A DNA stretch of 64,000 bases from an uncultured Bacteroidales bacterium. Lineage in GTDB: Bacteria > Bacteroidota > Bacteroidia > Bacteroidales > Paludibacteraceae. Below the pieces are notes generated by a model. The model made no database searches, was not told the origin of the DNA, and saw only the letters and a program-made list of their open reading frames with translations. The stretch lies in NCBI GenBank assembly GCA_946411385.1, contig CAMKDV010000002.1, positions 62,001-126,000 of the forward strand. The letters are read 5' to 3'. Position numbers and translations under genes: made by a program. Positions 18,205 to 27,335 of this stretch are shown in pieces; within the stretch, counting starts at the first letter, position 1, and each line of letters begins with the position of its first letter.

Positions 18205-19254
18205 ATGAAAAACTATTGTATCATCTTATTGGCTTGCATCGCCCTGCTGGGCGCAGGATGCACGCAGGGCAACGTACCGGAAGACCTCTCCCGTCTGGAA
18301 GGGCTGTGGGGACTGACCACCGACAAGGTGTCGCCTGCTGACGGACGATACGAGGAATATATTCAGTTCTATGCCGACTATAGCTTCGAGTACTATTACA
18401 TCACCTCCGCCACCTATGTGTATCATGTAGGCGTGTACAGCATTAGCAAAGGTGAGCTGACGCTCAACTACAAGGGTCTCCGCCGCTTCGATGTAGTGGA
18501 AGATCTGCCGCGGCTCACCGACAGCTATTTTTCCCCCAACAGCCTTGAGCAAAGCGTGATGACCATCTTGGACTACAGCACCGACCGGATGCTCTTCCGT
18601 GCGGGCAGCACCAAGTGCTATCTGTTCCCGGCATCGCAGATCTACGGCTGGAACGACGAGTTCTCCGCAGCCGACGTGCCCGTCATCGAAGAAGCGCTCA
18701 TTGCCCAATGGGACCAGCTCGATTTCTATCAGTACAGCTGGCAGGGCAGCATCTGGTGGTACTTCTACGAACCCGAGAAGAACGGCATCACCTTTGCTGA
18801 CGACGGCATCATCACCGATTGTCCGTTCTGGGCAAACCGCGTGCTGGAGAAGATGATCAATGCCGGCAAACTGACCACCAGCGAGCAGGTGGAAATCAAT
18901 CCTGACGACTGCGGCTGGAGCCTGAGCGGCGACACGCTCAGCATGACCTGCAGCCGCTATCTGGCGTTCACGCCCGATGCAGCGGGCAACCGCACCGCCG
19001 AGCATACCGAGACGCCCGAACTGCCAGTCACTATCCGTTTTCTGGTGCAGACTCTCACGCCCTACTATCTCGTGCTCTTCAACCCCGAAACCAATCTATT
19101 CCACGCCTTCTACCGTCACAAGCCTGACACCCCTGCAGCCGACGCACCTGCTGCACATGCCCGTCCCCACTCGGATGCGCTCTGGCACTCTGAAGCCCAC
19201 ACGATGTTAGATTGTCCTCTTGTAGGTTGTCATCCAAGCTTATCTGATCGTTGA
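18205..19254 (+). CDS. Secreted lipoprotein, lipocalin-like N-terminal half
   Basis: 349 residues. Signal peptide and lipobox 'LLGAGC' with lipidation expected at Cys19. Residues about 28-145 ('LEGLWGLTTDKV', 'YIQFYADYSFEYYY') resemble the lipocalin-like domains common in Bacteroidales lipoproteins. A second, similar sandwich seems to follow (about 165-310). The last ~35 residues are Ala/His/Pro-rich. It follows the TonB receptor on the same strand and may be its partner, but binding function is unproven. Confidence 0.75.
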   Translation: MKNYCIILLACIALLGAGCTQGNVPEDLSRLEGLWGLTTDKVSPADGRYEEYIQFYADYSFEYYYITSATYVYHVGVYSISKGELTLNYKGLRRFDVVEDLPRLTDSYFSPNSLEQSVMTILDYSTDRMLFRAGSTKCYLFPASQIYGWNDEFSAADVPVIEEALIAQWDQLDFYQYSWQGSIWWYFYEPEKNGITFADDGIITDCPFWANRVLEKMINAGKLTTSEQVEINPDDCGWSLSGDTLSMTCSRYLAFTPDAAGNRTAEHTETPELPVTIRFLVQTLTPYYLVLFNPETNLFHAFYRHKPDTPAADAPAAHARPHSDALWHSEAHTMLDCPLVGCHPSLSDR

Positions 19255-19317
19255 GTGATGCTCACATAAAGTGCAGCATCCCCATGCGTCTGCTGGCCGA
19301 ACTGTTTCCTATCGAAC

Positions 19318-19349
19318 GAGGGTGTGTCAAAACTAATTGGCACACCCTC
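19318..19349. terminator. Hairpin between convergent genes
   Basis: GAGGGTGTGTCAA pairs with TTGGCACACCCTC (13 bp including one G-U) around a six-base loop. It sits between the plus-strand lipoprotein and the minus-strand glycosyltransferase and could serve both. Confidence 0.75.
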
Positions 19350-19355
19350 TCTATA

Positions 19356-20219
19356 TTATTGCAGGGGAGCGTTGAACGCCTTGCGTTCCTCGTCACGCCA
19401 CCAGCCCCATTTCCGGAAGTACCGGCAGATGTTCGTGGCATGAATCCAGAACATCTTCAGGCTGTGGTACGAAGCACGCCTATGCGCATGGATGATCGTT
19501 TCGGAAGGGTAGTACAGCGTGAGGTATTCGCGATGGATGCGCCGCGTGAGATCGATATCCTCGGGGTACATAAAGAAGCGCTCGTCGAACAATCCCACTT
19601 TCTCCAGCGCTGCCGTACGCATCAGCATGAAGCATCCCGACAGGTACGGTGCATTGATAGGCCGGCTATGGTCCAAGTGCTTTAGTTCAAATCGGCTGTT
19701 GGCTTTGCTGCGGCTTATCCGCTTGCCATAAACGACGCGCCGCATCAGATCCCACGGCGTGGGCAGCATCTTGCATAGGTACTGCATCTCGCCCTCCGGA
19801 TCCGTCACGCGCGGCTGCATCATGCCTATCAGCGGCTCCAGCTCCATCTGCGCTACCAGCCGATTGAGCACCTCCGGCTCAAAACGAATATCGGTATTGA
19901 TAGCCAGATGGTACGGCACTTCGTCGTATATGCTCTCGCGCATAGCTATGTTGTGCGCTGCCCCGTAGCCGATGTTACGGCCTATGTGGCTGTACTCAAT
20001 GCGCTTGTAGGGTATATCCCCCGTCATGGCATATACCGCACCGCCTTTCTCCCACGGCAGCGTGGCAAGCGGCTCAGGCGAGTTGTCCACCACATAGATG
20101 CGCCGTACCACGTTGCTTTGCAGCAGCGTCAATAGGATGTTCGTCAGCTCATCCTCTGGCGTACGGTACAGCACTATCGAGGCGTTCACCAGCGGCATTA
20201 TGTCAGTAGGGATAGTCAC
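19356..20219 (-). CDS. Family 2 glycosyltransferase, rhamnosyltransferase-like
   Basis: 287 residues. N-terminal 'VNASIVLYRTPEDEL', then 'IYVVDNSPE', 'NIGYGAAHN', 'AINTDIRF' (metal/nucleotide binding) and 'YLSGCFMLMRTAAL...GLFDERFFMYPEDIDL' are the signature elements of the WbbL/rhamnosyltransferase-type GT2 group used in polysaccharide assembly at the inner membrane. The 'EDIDL' is the likely catalytic-base region. It lies 81 bp downstream of rpsP, beyond the rpsP terminator, so it probably has its own promoter or depends on read-through. Exact sugar is unknown. Confidence 0.88.
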   Translation of the reverse strand: MTIPTDIMPLVNASIVLYRTPEDELTNILLTLLQSNVVRRIYVVDNSPEPLATLPWEKGGAVYAMTGDIPYKRIEYSHIGRNIGYGAAHNIAMRESIYDEVPYHLAINTDIRFEPEVLNRLVAQMELEPLIGMMQPRVTDPEGEMQYLCKMLPTPWDLMRRVVYGKRISRSKANSRFELKHLDHSRPINAPYLSGCFMLMRTAALEKVGLFDERFFMYPEDIDLTRRIHREYLTLYYPSETIIHAHRRASYHSLKMFWIHATNICRYFRKWGWWRDEERKAFNAPLQ

Positions 20220-20251
20220 GAATATTCAAACCGAAAAATAGCGTTGAAAAA

Positions 20252-20285
20252 GATAGTGCTCAGGGCGGGAGCCTTGAGCACTATC
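20252..20285 (-). terminator. rpsP intrinsic terminator
   Basis: On the minus strand an 11-bp perfect stem (GATAGTGCTCA / TGAGCACTATC) with a 12-base loop is followed by five T residues. It lies 15 bp beyond the rpsP stop codon. Confidence 0.9.
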
Positions 20286-20300
20286 GTTGTGAAGCATTGC

Positions 20301-20840
20301 TTATTCAGCAGCGTTCTCTTGTGTAGCTTCTGCAGCTTCCTTGGCAGCCTCCACAGCGGCAGCAGCGAGGGCCTCAGCGGCTTCCTGACGCTTCTTGGCA
20401 ATAGCGGCAGCTTTTGCCTTGTTAGCCTCAGTCTCCTGCGCAAGCAGAGCTTTGGATGCAGCAGCTTTCTTGTCAGCCTCATCACGCGAGATCTTGCCGT
20501 TCTTGGCGTCGCGCTGTGCTTTCCAAGCGTTGAAACGTTTCTGAGCCTCTTCCTCGCTGAAGGCGCCTTTCTTTACGCCACCCTGAAGATGCTTCATCAG
20601 CAGCACGCCCTCACCGGAGAGCAGGGTGCGAACGGTATCGGTAGGCTGTGCACCTACGTTTACCCAATGCAGGGCACGCTCGAAGTTCAGATCAACCGTA
20701 GCAGGGTTGGTGTTAGGGTTGTACGAGCCCAGACGCTCAATGATCTTGCCGTCACGCGGCGAACGGCTGTCAGCTACTACGATGTGGTAGTAAGCATAGT
20801 CCTTGTGACCGTGACGAGCCAAACGAATTTTTGTTGCCAT
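20301..20840 (-). CDS. rpsP: 30S ribosomal protein S16
   Basis: 179 residues. The first ~80 ('[20 protein letters not shown]', '[19 protein letters not shown]') are S16, a small-subunit assembly protein. The remaining ~95 residues are an Ala/Lys/Glu-rich helical extension ('[19 protein letters not shown]'); long S16 proteins with such tails are usual in Bacteroidota. It stands alone between its own promoter (20958-20989) and terminator (20252-20285), without the rimM/trmD/rplS neighbours seen in many bacteria. Confidence 0.96.
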   Translation of the reverse strand: MATKIRLARHGHKDYAYYHIVVADSRSPRDGKIIERLGSYNPNTNPATVDLNFERALHWVNVGAQPTDTVRTLLSGEGVLLMKHLQGGVKKGAFSEEEAQKRFNAWKAQRDAKNGKISRDEADKKAAASKALLAQETEANKAKAAAIAKKRQEAAEALAAAAVEAAKEAAEATQENAAE

Positions 20841-20957
20841 TTTCTTTTGTTGTTTGTGGGCTACGATTACTCGAATCGCCTGCCCGGGGTTAATAAATGG
20901 TGCGATCTCTACACGCTATCACACCCTAATGGTACGCCTTTTTCACGAAAAGGCTTG

Positions 20958-20989
20958 CAAAGGTACAAAAATTATTCGATATTTGCAAA
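20958..20989 (-). promoter_or_regulatory. Promoter for rpsP
   Basis: On the minus strand TTTG (20986-20989) and TACCTTTG (20958-20965) are separated by 20 bases. This predicts a leader of about 110 nt before the rpsP start, long enough for an attenuating structure, although I see only a weak hairpin there. Confidence 0.85.
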
Positions 20990-21011
20990 TTTTCGCGCAG
21001 AAAAATGCCTA

Positions 21012-21569
21012 TTACCGCTTTTTTGTAAGGTCAAGTGGCAGTCCTTGCACGCTGAACGCTTGTCCGTCCTTCAGGATATACACTTGTCCGTCGCGCATCA
21101 TCTTGCTTGCCGGCTGCTCTGCCGTCACTTCATCCACCGCCTGATTGGTATGTACATAATATACGCGTATCTCGCGCGTATCCGTACCGTCGCTGAACAG
21201 ATAATTGATTTGCGCGTACGCGCGGTTGGGATAGTAGTGGGCATACCAGTTGGCGGGACCGCTTACGGTGAAGGTCTTCGTCTCGGTGGCCTCACCGTTG
21301 CCGGCTGTGCAGTTCGTACCGCAGCAGAACTCATCCTCTATACCCGTGCCGGGACGGGTGATCTGTACGCTCAGTTGCTCACCCGCAGCTAGCACGGTAC
21401 CGCTCAGCTCCATCGTATAGCGTCCGGACAGGATATCTTCCTCGCCTTCGGTAATCATCAGGTCCATACCCTCTGCCGGCACTTCGCCGTGGCCGTCTAC
21501 ACTTACTATCAGTGCACTCGCGTTCTGCATCATCAGCCATGCAGCCAGAATAGTTAGAATCTTTTTCAT
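21012..21569 (-). CDS. Small secreted protein linked to the Omp28-like lipoprotein
   Basis: 185 residues with a signal peptide ('ILTILAAWLMMQNASA'). The body is predicted beta-rich with two cysteine pairs nearby ('FCCGTNC'). The end 'MMRDGQVYILKDGQAFSVQG' resembles a short C-terminal motif recurrent in secreted Bacteroidales proteins. Its ATG overlaps the stop of the upstream Omp28-like gene (ATGA), so the two are translationally coupled. No specific function is recognised. Confidence 0.7.
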   Translation of the reverse strand: MKKILTILAAWLMMQNASALIVSVDGHGEVPAEGMDLMITEGEEDILSGRYTMELSGTVLAAGEQLSVQITRPGTGIEDEFCCGTNCTAGNGEATETKTFTVSGPANWYAHYYPNRAYAQINYLFSDGTDTREIRVYYVHTNQAVDEVTAEQPASKMMRDGQVYILKDGQAFSVQGLPLDLTKKR

Positions 21570-22363
21570 TGCAATTGTATTTGTGTTACATTCAATAGTT
21601 GTCCGTCTTTGCTGTCCGCCAGTACCGCTACAATGCTGCAGTGCCGCTTGTCGCAGGCTTCGGGCAGGGACATCGTAGCCTCCATGGTGGCAGGTACGGC
21701 GCGAAGATGCAGCGTTTCGCCCGCAGCATCACGCCATGCATCGCGCAGCACATGGCGGTGGTAATAGGCGGTGTTCACCGATCCGTCCGGCATCGCTTGT
21801 GCGCCGCATATACTGTCCTCTACCAGCCAGAGGTGCAGCACGGCATCCTGATCGCTGTCGGCATAATAGCTCACGCTGATCTGCACCTCGCTGTCGCGGC
21901 TTTCCGCCGTGGCGCTCAGGTACACCTCCGCCGTGAGGCTCATCCGCTCTGCCAGCAGGGCAGGCCACTCCTGATAGTCGTACAGGTAATTGCCGGAGAT
22001 AGCTATGCCGTCCACGTTACCCGTGGGAAATGGAGTAGAGGCATTGCCGCCGAACTGCCGGTAGTAGGTGTCCGCTGCCGGGCAGGTATAGTCGTACTTA
22101 GCTACGCCCTGCGTGAACGGATTGGATGCCGGATGCATGGCTACGATCACCAGCCTGCTGCCATAGGTCTGCTGAAGGGCCTCTGCTGCAGCGGCAGCTG
22201 TCGGGCAGTTCACGCATCGGAAACCCGTGAACTCCATGAGCAGATGTGCGCCGCCGGTAGTATCCGCCGCTATGGGCAGCGGCACGAGCCTCTCTGCTTC
22301 GGGTATAACCTCGCAACCCGTCAGCAGTAGGATAGCCAGCATTATGTACATCAGTCGTCGCAT
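21566..22363 (-). CDS. Omp28-related lipoprotein with thioredoxin-like CxxC
   Basis: 265 residues from the ATG at 22363, which overlaps the upstream stop as TGATG; the track start at 22369 adds two residues. Lipobox 'LLLTGC' marks a lipoprotein. 'LMEFTGFRCVNCPTAAAAAE' is the thioredoxin-fold CxxC of Omp28-type proteins, followed by 'FPTGNVDG' with the expected proline loop. The C-terminal ~110 residues form a separate beta-domain. Such proteins sit in the outer membrane or periplasm; a redox role is plausible because a TlpA-like thioredoxin lies in the same gene run. Confidence 0.85.
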   Translation of the reverse strand: MRRLMYIMLAILLLTGCEVIPEAERLVPLPIAADTTGGAHLLMEFTGFRCVNCPTAAAAAEALQQTYGSRLVIVAMHPASNPFTQGVAKYDYTCPAADTYYRQFGGNASTPFPTGNVDGIAISGNYLYDYQEWPALLAERMSLTAEVYLSATAESRDSEVQISVSYYADSDQDAVLHLWLVEDSICGAQAMPDGSVNTAYYHRHVLRDAWRDAAGETLHLRAVPATMEATMSLPEACDKRHCSIVAVLADSKDGQLLNVTQIQLQ

Positions 22364-24087
22364 CACCATGTATACTCATAACTTATTTTTACACCTTCCT
22401 GTTCCGGCTCATAGCGGCATACGCCTCCGGCGCAGTTGAATCCGTCGCTATCCTTGGCATAGCCAATAGCCAGACGATGGGCGTCGCGCGTATAGGTGAC
22501 CATCGCGCTATAGTAATGCTCGCGCGTAGCGGCCGCCGTGCCTCCTATGTTGTACTCCCACTCGCCGCTGAGCGTGAGCTGATGCCATAGGTTCAGTTCG
22601 CATAGCGCACTGATCCACTGCCCTGCATCGTCGCGTGAATAGAGGTATTGCAGCTCGTTGCGCAGCACAATGTTCGGAGTGATCTGTACCTTGCTTTCCA
22701 GTACGGCTATGCCGGCGCGCATCATGCCGCCTTCGCCTTGCACTACCGTCAGGTTGCACGACTGGTACATCAGCATCGCGTTGAGCCACCAGTGTTTGGT
22801 CAGTTTCTTGTTCAGCTCAATATTCACGTCGCTATAGTACGAACCTGCCGGCGTCATATCCACCGCCCAACTGCCGGTCTGCTTTAGTCCGCGCACGTGG
22901 GCAGCACTGAGCTTGAGCGTAGTGCCGTACTTGCCGCCCATAGCGGTCTTGCGTGCCCAAGTATGGCGCAGCTCTGCCTGAAACGCCCACTCGCCTTGCA
23001 CGTATTGCGTTGCGTACGGATACAAAGCCGGCAGCTTGTAGGTCTGTTGCGGCGTAAACACAGGCAGCAGGTTGAGCCGTCCTGCCATACCGCGCTGACG
23101 GCGTGATGAGCGAAACGACATGTTGTCCGAGTGCTTGGCTTGCGCCAGTACCGACAAGCCCTTGCGCGAATAGCTGAGCGAGAGCAGCAGCGATTGTCCG
23201 GGACGGTAGGTGTAGTTGTTCTCCAGCGTAGGGTTGTTAGCTATGCGGGCATATTCCACCAGCATATCTACGCCGTGGGTCTGCACTTCCGCCCGTACGT
23301 CGCCTGCGCCTATCCATCGCGGCAGACGGAACATGTACATCTGTCCGCCTTGCGGCACGAGGATGGTATCGTTCTGCTCGTACTTGCTTACCCAGCTGCC
23401 GCCTATCATCACGTGCACGTCCGACTGACGCATCCGCTCGCTCCACTCGTCGATATTGAGCATCAGGTCGGCTCCGAGAGCAGCATCCTGTTGGTAGTTC
23501 CAGCCCCAGGCATGATCGTCGTAGCAGTTCCAGTACCGCCGCTGTTTGCCGCCCAGAACGGTCAGCGAGATGCCTTTGTAGGGCATTGCGCTGATCTTGG
23601 CTCCGCGCAGCGAGTTGTCGATACCCAGACCGCGATCCTCATACAGGTTAAGTATCATCCCCGAGCCGAACTGGGCATACACGTCGCCCACGCTTAGGTT
23701 GCCCCATGCAAAATCAGCCGTCAGGCTCAGCCTGCCTATGCCGTGACCTGCAAAATCCGCCTCGTAGCCCAATAGCGGCCATTGCATCAGCTCCAGGCGC
23801 GTATCGGCGTGCAGGCCTTTGAAATGGCAACGGTTGCTATCCGAGCGCAGATAATGAACCGACAGGTCGAGATAACTGTTGCTCAGATGGTCGATCTTCG
23901 CCCACGGGGCACGGGCATGGGTGCGGTCGGCCGACACATCGCGCGTAGGGAACAGCCCGTTATGCTCTATGCCGCCGCTCACGTACACAGTATCGCGGGC
24001 CTGTGAGGGCAGACCAAAGAAAATGAAAAATGAAAGGACCACCAGTCCACGCCCAACCCGGTATGTTCTTTCACTTTTCATCTTCAA
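22363..24087 (-). CDS. Outer membrane beta-barrel protein (DUF6029-like)
   Basis: 574 residues with a signal peptide ('LVVLSFFIFFGLPSQA'). The sequence alternates in amphipathic strands rich in Tyr and Trp and ends in an aromatic residue ('SYEYTW'), as outer membrane barrels do. Early 'GNLSVGDVYAQFGSGMIL' and 'RGLGIDNSLRGAKI' segments fit the DUF6029 family found in gene clusters with Omp28 and TlpA-like proteins. Function of that family is not established. It lies between the thioredoxin gene (37-bp gap) and the Omp28-like gene (overlapping). Confidence 0.78.
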   Translation of the reverse strand: MKMKSERTYRVGRGLVVLSFFIFFGLPSQARDTVYVSGGIEHNGLFPTRDVSADRTHARAPWAKIDHLSNSYLDLSVHYLRSDSNRCHFKGLHADTRLELMQWPLLGYEADFAGHGIGRLSLTADFAWGNLSVGDVYAQFGSGMILNLYEDRGLGIDNSLRGAKISAMPYKGISLTVLGGKQRRYWNCYDDHAWGWNYQQDAALGADLMLNIDEWSERMRQSDVHVMIGGSWVSKYEQNDTILVPQGGQMYMFRLPRWIGAGDVRAEVQTHGVDMLVEYARIANNPTLENNYTYRPGQSLLLSLSYSRKGLSVLAQAKHSDNMSFRSSRRQRGMAGRLNLLPVFTPQQTYKLPALYPYATQYVQGEWAFQAELRHTWARKTAMGGKYGTTLKLSAAHVRGLKQTGSWAVDMTPAGSYYSDVNIELNKKLTKHWWLNAMLMYQSCNLTVVQGEGGMMRAGIAVLESKVQITPNIVLRNELQYLYSRDDAGQWISALCELNLWHQLTLSGEWEYNIGGTAAATREHYYSAMVTYTRDAHRLAIGYAKDSDGFNCAGGVCRYEPEQEGVKISYEYTW

Positions 24088-24124
24088 TCTCTAAACTCTA
24101 AACACTAAGCACTAAACTCTCAAC

Positions 24125-24625
24125 TCACTTGAGGTATTGCCTCAAGTCCGTCTCGCTGCCGTCGGTATAGCCGGCATGGTTGTATACCACTTCGCCCTGG
24201 CTGTTCAGAACGAAGATGTGCGGTACGTTCTGCACGTTCATTGCGCGCTTGAACTCGCCGTTGGGGTCCAGCAGCACCTCATACTCCCATCCGTAGCCGT
24301 CCACCATGGGCACCACTTTCTTGCTATCCTGCCCCTGGTCGATGCTTACGATGTACATCTTCACGCCCGTCTCTTCCTGCCAGTCTTCGTAGTATTCGTC
24401 TATCGCCTTCAGTTCGCGCAGGCAGGGTTTGCACCATGTGGCGAAGAACGATATGATCACAGGATAGCCCTGCCCGGCAATCTGGTCGGTATGCACGGTC
24501 TTGCCTTCCGCGTTCTGCAGCGCTACACTGGGCAGAACCGCCTTGGCGCTCATTAGGAAGCCAAGGCAAACCATGCAGCACATGATGCGCCGCACGGTTT
24601 GGCTTATGTTGGTTCTCATGTTCAT
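24125..24625 (-). CDS. TlpA-like periplasmic thioredoxin
   Basis: 166 residues. Signal peptide ('CCMVCLGFLMSAKA'), then a thioredoxin fold with active site 'FFATWCKPCLRE' (about residues 62-73), the 'DPNGEFKRAMNVQNVPHIFV' region with the cis-proline, and a typical C-terminal helix. Proteins of this kind reduce or shuffle disulfides in the periplasm or support cytochrome maturation. Its neighbours (Omp28-like CxxC lipoprotein, barrel) suggest it serves envelope proteins. It starts 12 bp after thrS and may be read from the same transcript. Confidence 0.9.
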   Translation of the reverse strand: MNMRTNISQTVRRIMCCMVCLGFLMSAKAVLPSVALQNAEGKTVHTDQIAGQGYPVIISFFATWCKPCLRELKAIDEYYEDWQEETGVKMYIVSIDQGQDSKKVVPMVDGYGWEYEVLLDPNGEFKRAMNVQNVPHIFVLNSQGEVVYNHAGYTDGSETDLRQYLK

Positions 24626-24637
24626 GACAGCCGTCTG

Positions 24638-26608
24638 TTAGTAAGCTGCCATCTGCGAACTGACGGTGCTCTTCACCAGATCGGCAAACTCCTGAATGGT
24701 CATCTGCCCCTTGTCTTCAGCACCTTGTACGCGTACACTGACCAAGCCTTGCTCGGCTTCTTTCTCGCCTACCACGAGCATGAACGGGATATGCTTGAGC
24801 TCGTTGTCGCGGATCTTGCGTCCGAGTTTCTCGTTGCGGTCATCCACCAGGGTGCGTACCTCCTGTGCTTCCAGGATCTGCTGTACCTTGTGGGCATATT
24901 CGTTGCTCTTCTCCGAGATAGGCAGTACGATGCACTGGTCGGGCGTGAGCCAGAGCGGGAACTTGCCGGCGGTGTGCTCAATCAGCACAGCCACGAAGCG
25001 CTCCATCGAGCCGAACGGAGCACGGTGGATCATCACGGGACGGTGCTTCTGGTTGTCATCGCCGATATACTCCAGTTCGAAGCGTTCAGGCAGGTTGTAG
25101 TCTACCTGGATGGTACCCAACTGCCAGCGGCGACCGATGGCATCTTTCACCATGAAGTCCAGTTTCGGGCCATAGAAAGCAGCCTCGCCGTACTCTACAC
25201 GCGCCGGCAGGTTTTTCTCCTTGCATGCCTCGATGATGGCTTGCTCGGCTTTCTCCCATACCTCGTCGCTACCTACATACTTGGTTGTGTTCTTGGGGTC
25301 GCGCAGCGATATCTGTGCCTCGAAGTTCTTGAAGTCCAGCGCCTTGAAGATAATCTCGATGATCTCCATCACACGGATAAACTCATCCTTCACCTGATCC
25401 GGACGGCAGAAGATATGTGCATCGTCCTGCGTGAACGAACGTACACGCGTCAGTCCGTGCAGCTCGCCCGACTGCTCGTAACGGTATACCGTACCGAACT
25501 CGGCGCAGCGGAAAGGCAGCTCCTTGTACGAACGCGGCTGGTTTTTGAATATCATACAGTGATGCGGGCAGTTCATAGGCTTGAGCATATATACCTCACC
25601 CTCCTCGGGCGTGGTGATGGGCTGGAAAGAGTCCTTGCCGTAATGATCCCAGTGGCCTGAGGTGACATAGAGCTGCTTGGCTCCGATATGCGGCGTGATA
25701 ACCTGCTGATAGCCGTAGCGCTTTTGGATCTTCTTGAGGAAATCTTCCAGGCGCAGACGCAGGGCAGTTCCTTTCGGCAGCCAGATAGGCAGACCTTTGC
25801 CTACCATATCGCTGAACATAAAGAGCTCCATCTCTTTGCCAATCTTGCGGTGGTCACGCTTCTTGGCCTCCTCCAGCAGAGTCAGATACTCGTCGAGCAT
25901 AGCTTTCTTGGGAAACGAGATGCCGTAGATACGAGTCATCATCGGTCGCGAAGCGTCGCCGCGCCAGTAGGCAGCCGAGCAGCTCAGCACCTTGATGGCC
26001 TTGATAGGCTCCGTGCTGACGAGGTGCGGACCTTTGCACAGGTCGGTGAAATTGCCCTGGGTATAGGTGGAGATGTGTCCGTCTTCCAGTTCGCTGATCA
26101 GCTCGCATTTGTAGCTCTGGCCTTTGTCGCCGAAAGCTTTCAGCGCGTCAGCCTTGCTGATCTGATTCTTTACGAGCTGCTCTTTCTTGGCGCGCAGCTC
26201 CATCATCTTGGCTTCGATAGCCGGAAAATCGGTATCTTTGATTACCTGTCCCTCTGCGGGCAGCACGTCATAATAGAAGCCGTTCTCGATAGCCGGACCG
26301 ATACCGAACTGGATGCCCGGATAGAGTTCCTGCAGGGCCTCTGCCATCAGGTGGCTGGAGGTGTGCCAGAAGGCGTGTTTGGCCTCCGGATCATCCCACT
26401 TGTGCAAGCGGATAGCGGCATCAGCCAAAATCGGCTGATTCAGTTCCACGATCTGCCATTCTACCTCGGGGGATGCGTCTGCAGGACGGATACTTGCCAC
26501 CAGGATATCCTGCGCCAGACGCGAACTGATACTTTCTGCTACCTGCAACGGGGTAACGCCGTTCTCATACTCCCGAACACTCTGGTCGGGGAAAGTGATT
26601 TTGATCAT
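24638..26608 (-). CDS. thrS: Threonyl-tRNA synthetase
   Basis: 656 residues from the ATG at 26608 ('[17 protein letters not shown]'); the longer track ORF is an artefact. Domains in order: TGS (1-60), editing domain with 'HTSSHL' (about 80-84), the class II catalytic core with '[26 protein letters not shown]' spanning motif 2 and '[11 protein letters not shown]' as motif 3, and the anticodon-binding domain ('[15 protein letters not shown]'). Full length for the family. It charges tRNA-Thr and hydrolyses mischarged Ser-tRNA-Thr. No T-box-like leader is visible in the 68 bp upstream. Confidence 0.97.
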   Translation of the reverse strand: MIKITFPDQSVREYENGVTPLQVAESISSRLAQDILVASIRPADASPEVEWQIVELNQPILADAAIRLHKWDDPEAKHAFWHTSSHLMAEALQELYPGIQFGIGPAIENGFYYDVLPAEGQVIKDTDFPAIEAKMMELRAKKEQLVKNQISKADALKAFGDKGQSYKCELISELEDGHISTYTQGNFTDLCKGPHLVSTEPIKAIKVLSCSAAYWRGDASRPMMTRIYGISFPKKAMLDEYLTLLEEAKKRDHRKIGKEMELFMFSDMVGKGLPIWLPKGTALRLRLEDFLKKIQKRYGYQQVITPHIGAKQLYVTSGHWDHYGKDSFQPITTPEEGEVYMLKPMNCPHHCMIFKNQPRSYKELPFRCAEFGTVYRYEQSGELHGLTRVRSFTQDDAHIFCRPDQVKDEFIRVMEIIEIIFKALDFKNFEAQISLRDPKNTTKYVGSDEVWEKAEQAIIEACKEKNLPARVEYGEAAFYGPKLDFMVKDAIGRRWQLGTIQVDYNLPERFELEYIGDDNQKHRPVMIHRAPFGSMERFVAVLIEHTAGKFPLWLTPDQCIVLPISEKSNEYAHKVQQILEAQEVRTLVDDRNEKLGRKIRDNELKHIPFMLVVGEKEAEQGLVSVRVQGAEDKGQMTIQEFADLVKSTVSSQMAAY

Positions 26609-26676
26609 ATTGTTATAAACGTACAAATGTTTATGTCCGGCACGCCCACAACTGCCTGCCAAGACGAAATATGTTG

Positions 26677-27300
26677 TTAGTTGTGATTCTTTTTGTTCAG
26701 TTGCCACCATGTTACGGCTATTGCCAGCAGGATGGTGACGAGGATGATGTAAACAGGGCTTACCCCTGCCAGCCATATCATCAGCGCTGATGCCAGCGAC
26801 CATATCAGCAGCCAGTAACCGCCATCCTTGAACGGCTTGGGGCTGTTGGCTTTCATGCTCATCTTCAGCAGCGGAGCGGCTATCAGCGCCACTACGGCAG
26901 GGCGTACGCCTTTCATGATGGCTTCAATCGTTTGGTTGCCTTTGTGCTCGCTGAAGATCATGGCTATAGCCAGGATGATGACGAACGACGGCAGTACGGC
27001 ACCCATTACCGCGGCAGCCACCGCTAGATGGGTATACACGCCCGCTTTCCATCTTCCTTGCCACCGCCGCGGGAGATGTCGTGCCCCTACCTGATAGCCG
27101 ATGAAGATGGCAGAGTTGACGGCTATCAGTCCGGGAGCGGCCTGCGCCAGAGCAATCATGTTGAGGAACTCCGCCTCGTCGATCCATCCGCGGTTGTCCA
27201 CCACCTCACGCTGAATCAGGGGCAGCATGGCATAGCCGCCGCCCAAGGTGAAGGTGCCGACCTTCAGATAGGTCCAAAACAATTGCAATAGCAACCTCAT
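26677..27300 (-). CDS. Single-domain chromate/anion transporter (CHR family)
   Basis: 207 residues with five to six membrane helices. '[23 protein letters not shown]' near the N-terminus and '[18 protein letters not shown]' are the hallmark CHR motifs. Short CHR proteins normally occur as two adjacent genes giving antiparallel halves; here only one copy lies between thrS and the S41 protease gene, so the partner is elsewhere or the protein is a homodimer. Chromate is the named family substrate, but the physiological one may be another anion. Confidence 0.85.
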   Translation of the reverse strand: MRLLLQLFWTYLKVGTFTLGGGYAMLPLIQREVVDNRGWIDEAEFLNMIALAQAAPGLIAVNSAIFIGYQVGARHLPRRWQGRWKAGVYTHLAVAAAVMGAVLPSFVIILAIAMIFSEHKGNQTIEAIMKGVRPAVVALIAAPLLKMSMKANSPKPFKDGGYWLLIWSLASALMIWLAGVSPVYIILVTILLAIAVTWWQLNKKNHN

Positions 27301-27335
27301 CGTTCTCCCTGTTTCTTTCGTTCGCTATCTTAAGG

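Noticed and set aside
19251-19685. 144-residue plus ORF after the lipoprotein
   Set aside because: It runs through a terminator hairpin and is antisense to a clear glycosyltransferase.
26609-26803. N-terminal extension of thrS in the track ORF
   Set aside because: The extension overlaps the chrA 3' end and precedes a standard ThrRS N-terminus; no ThrRS has such a leader.
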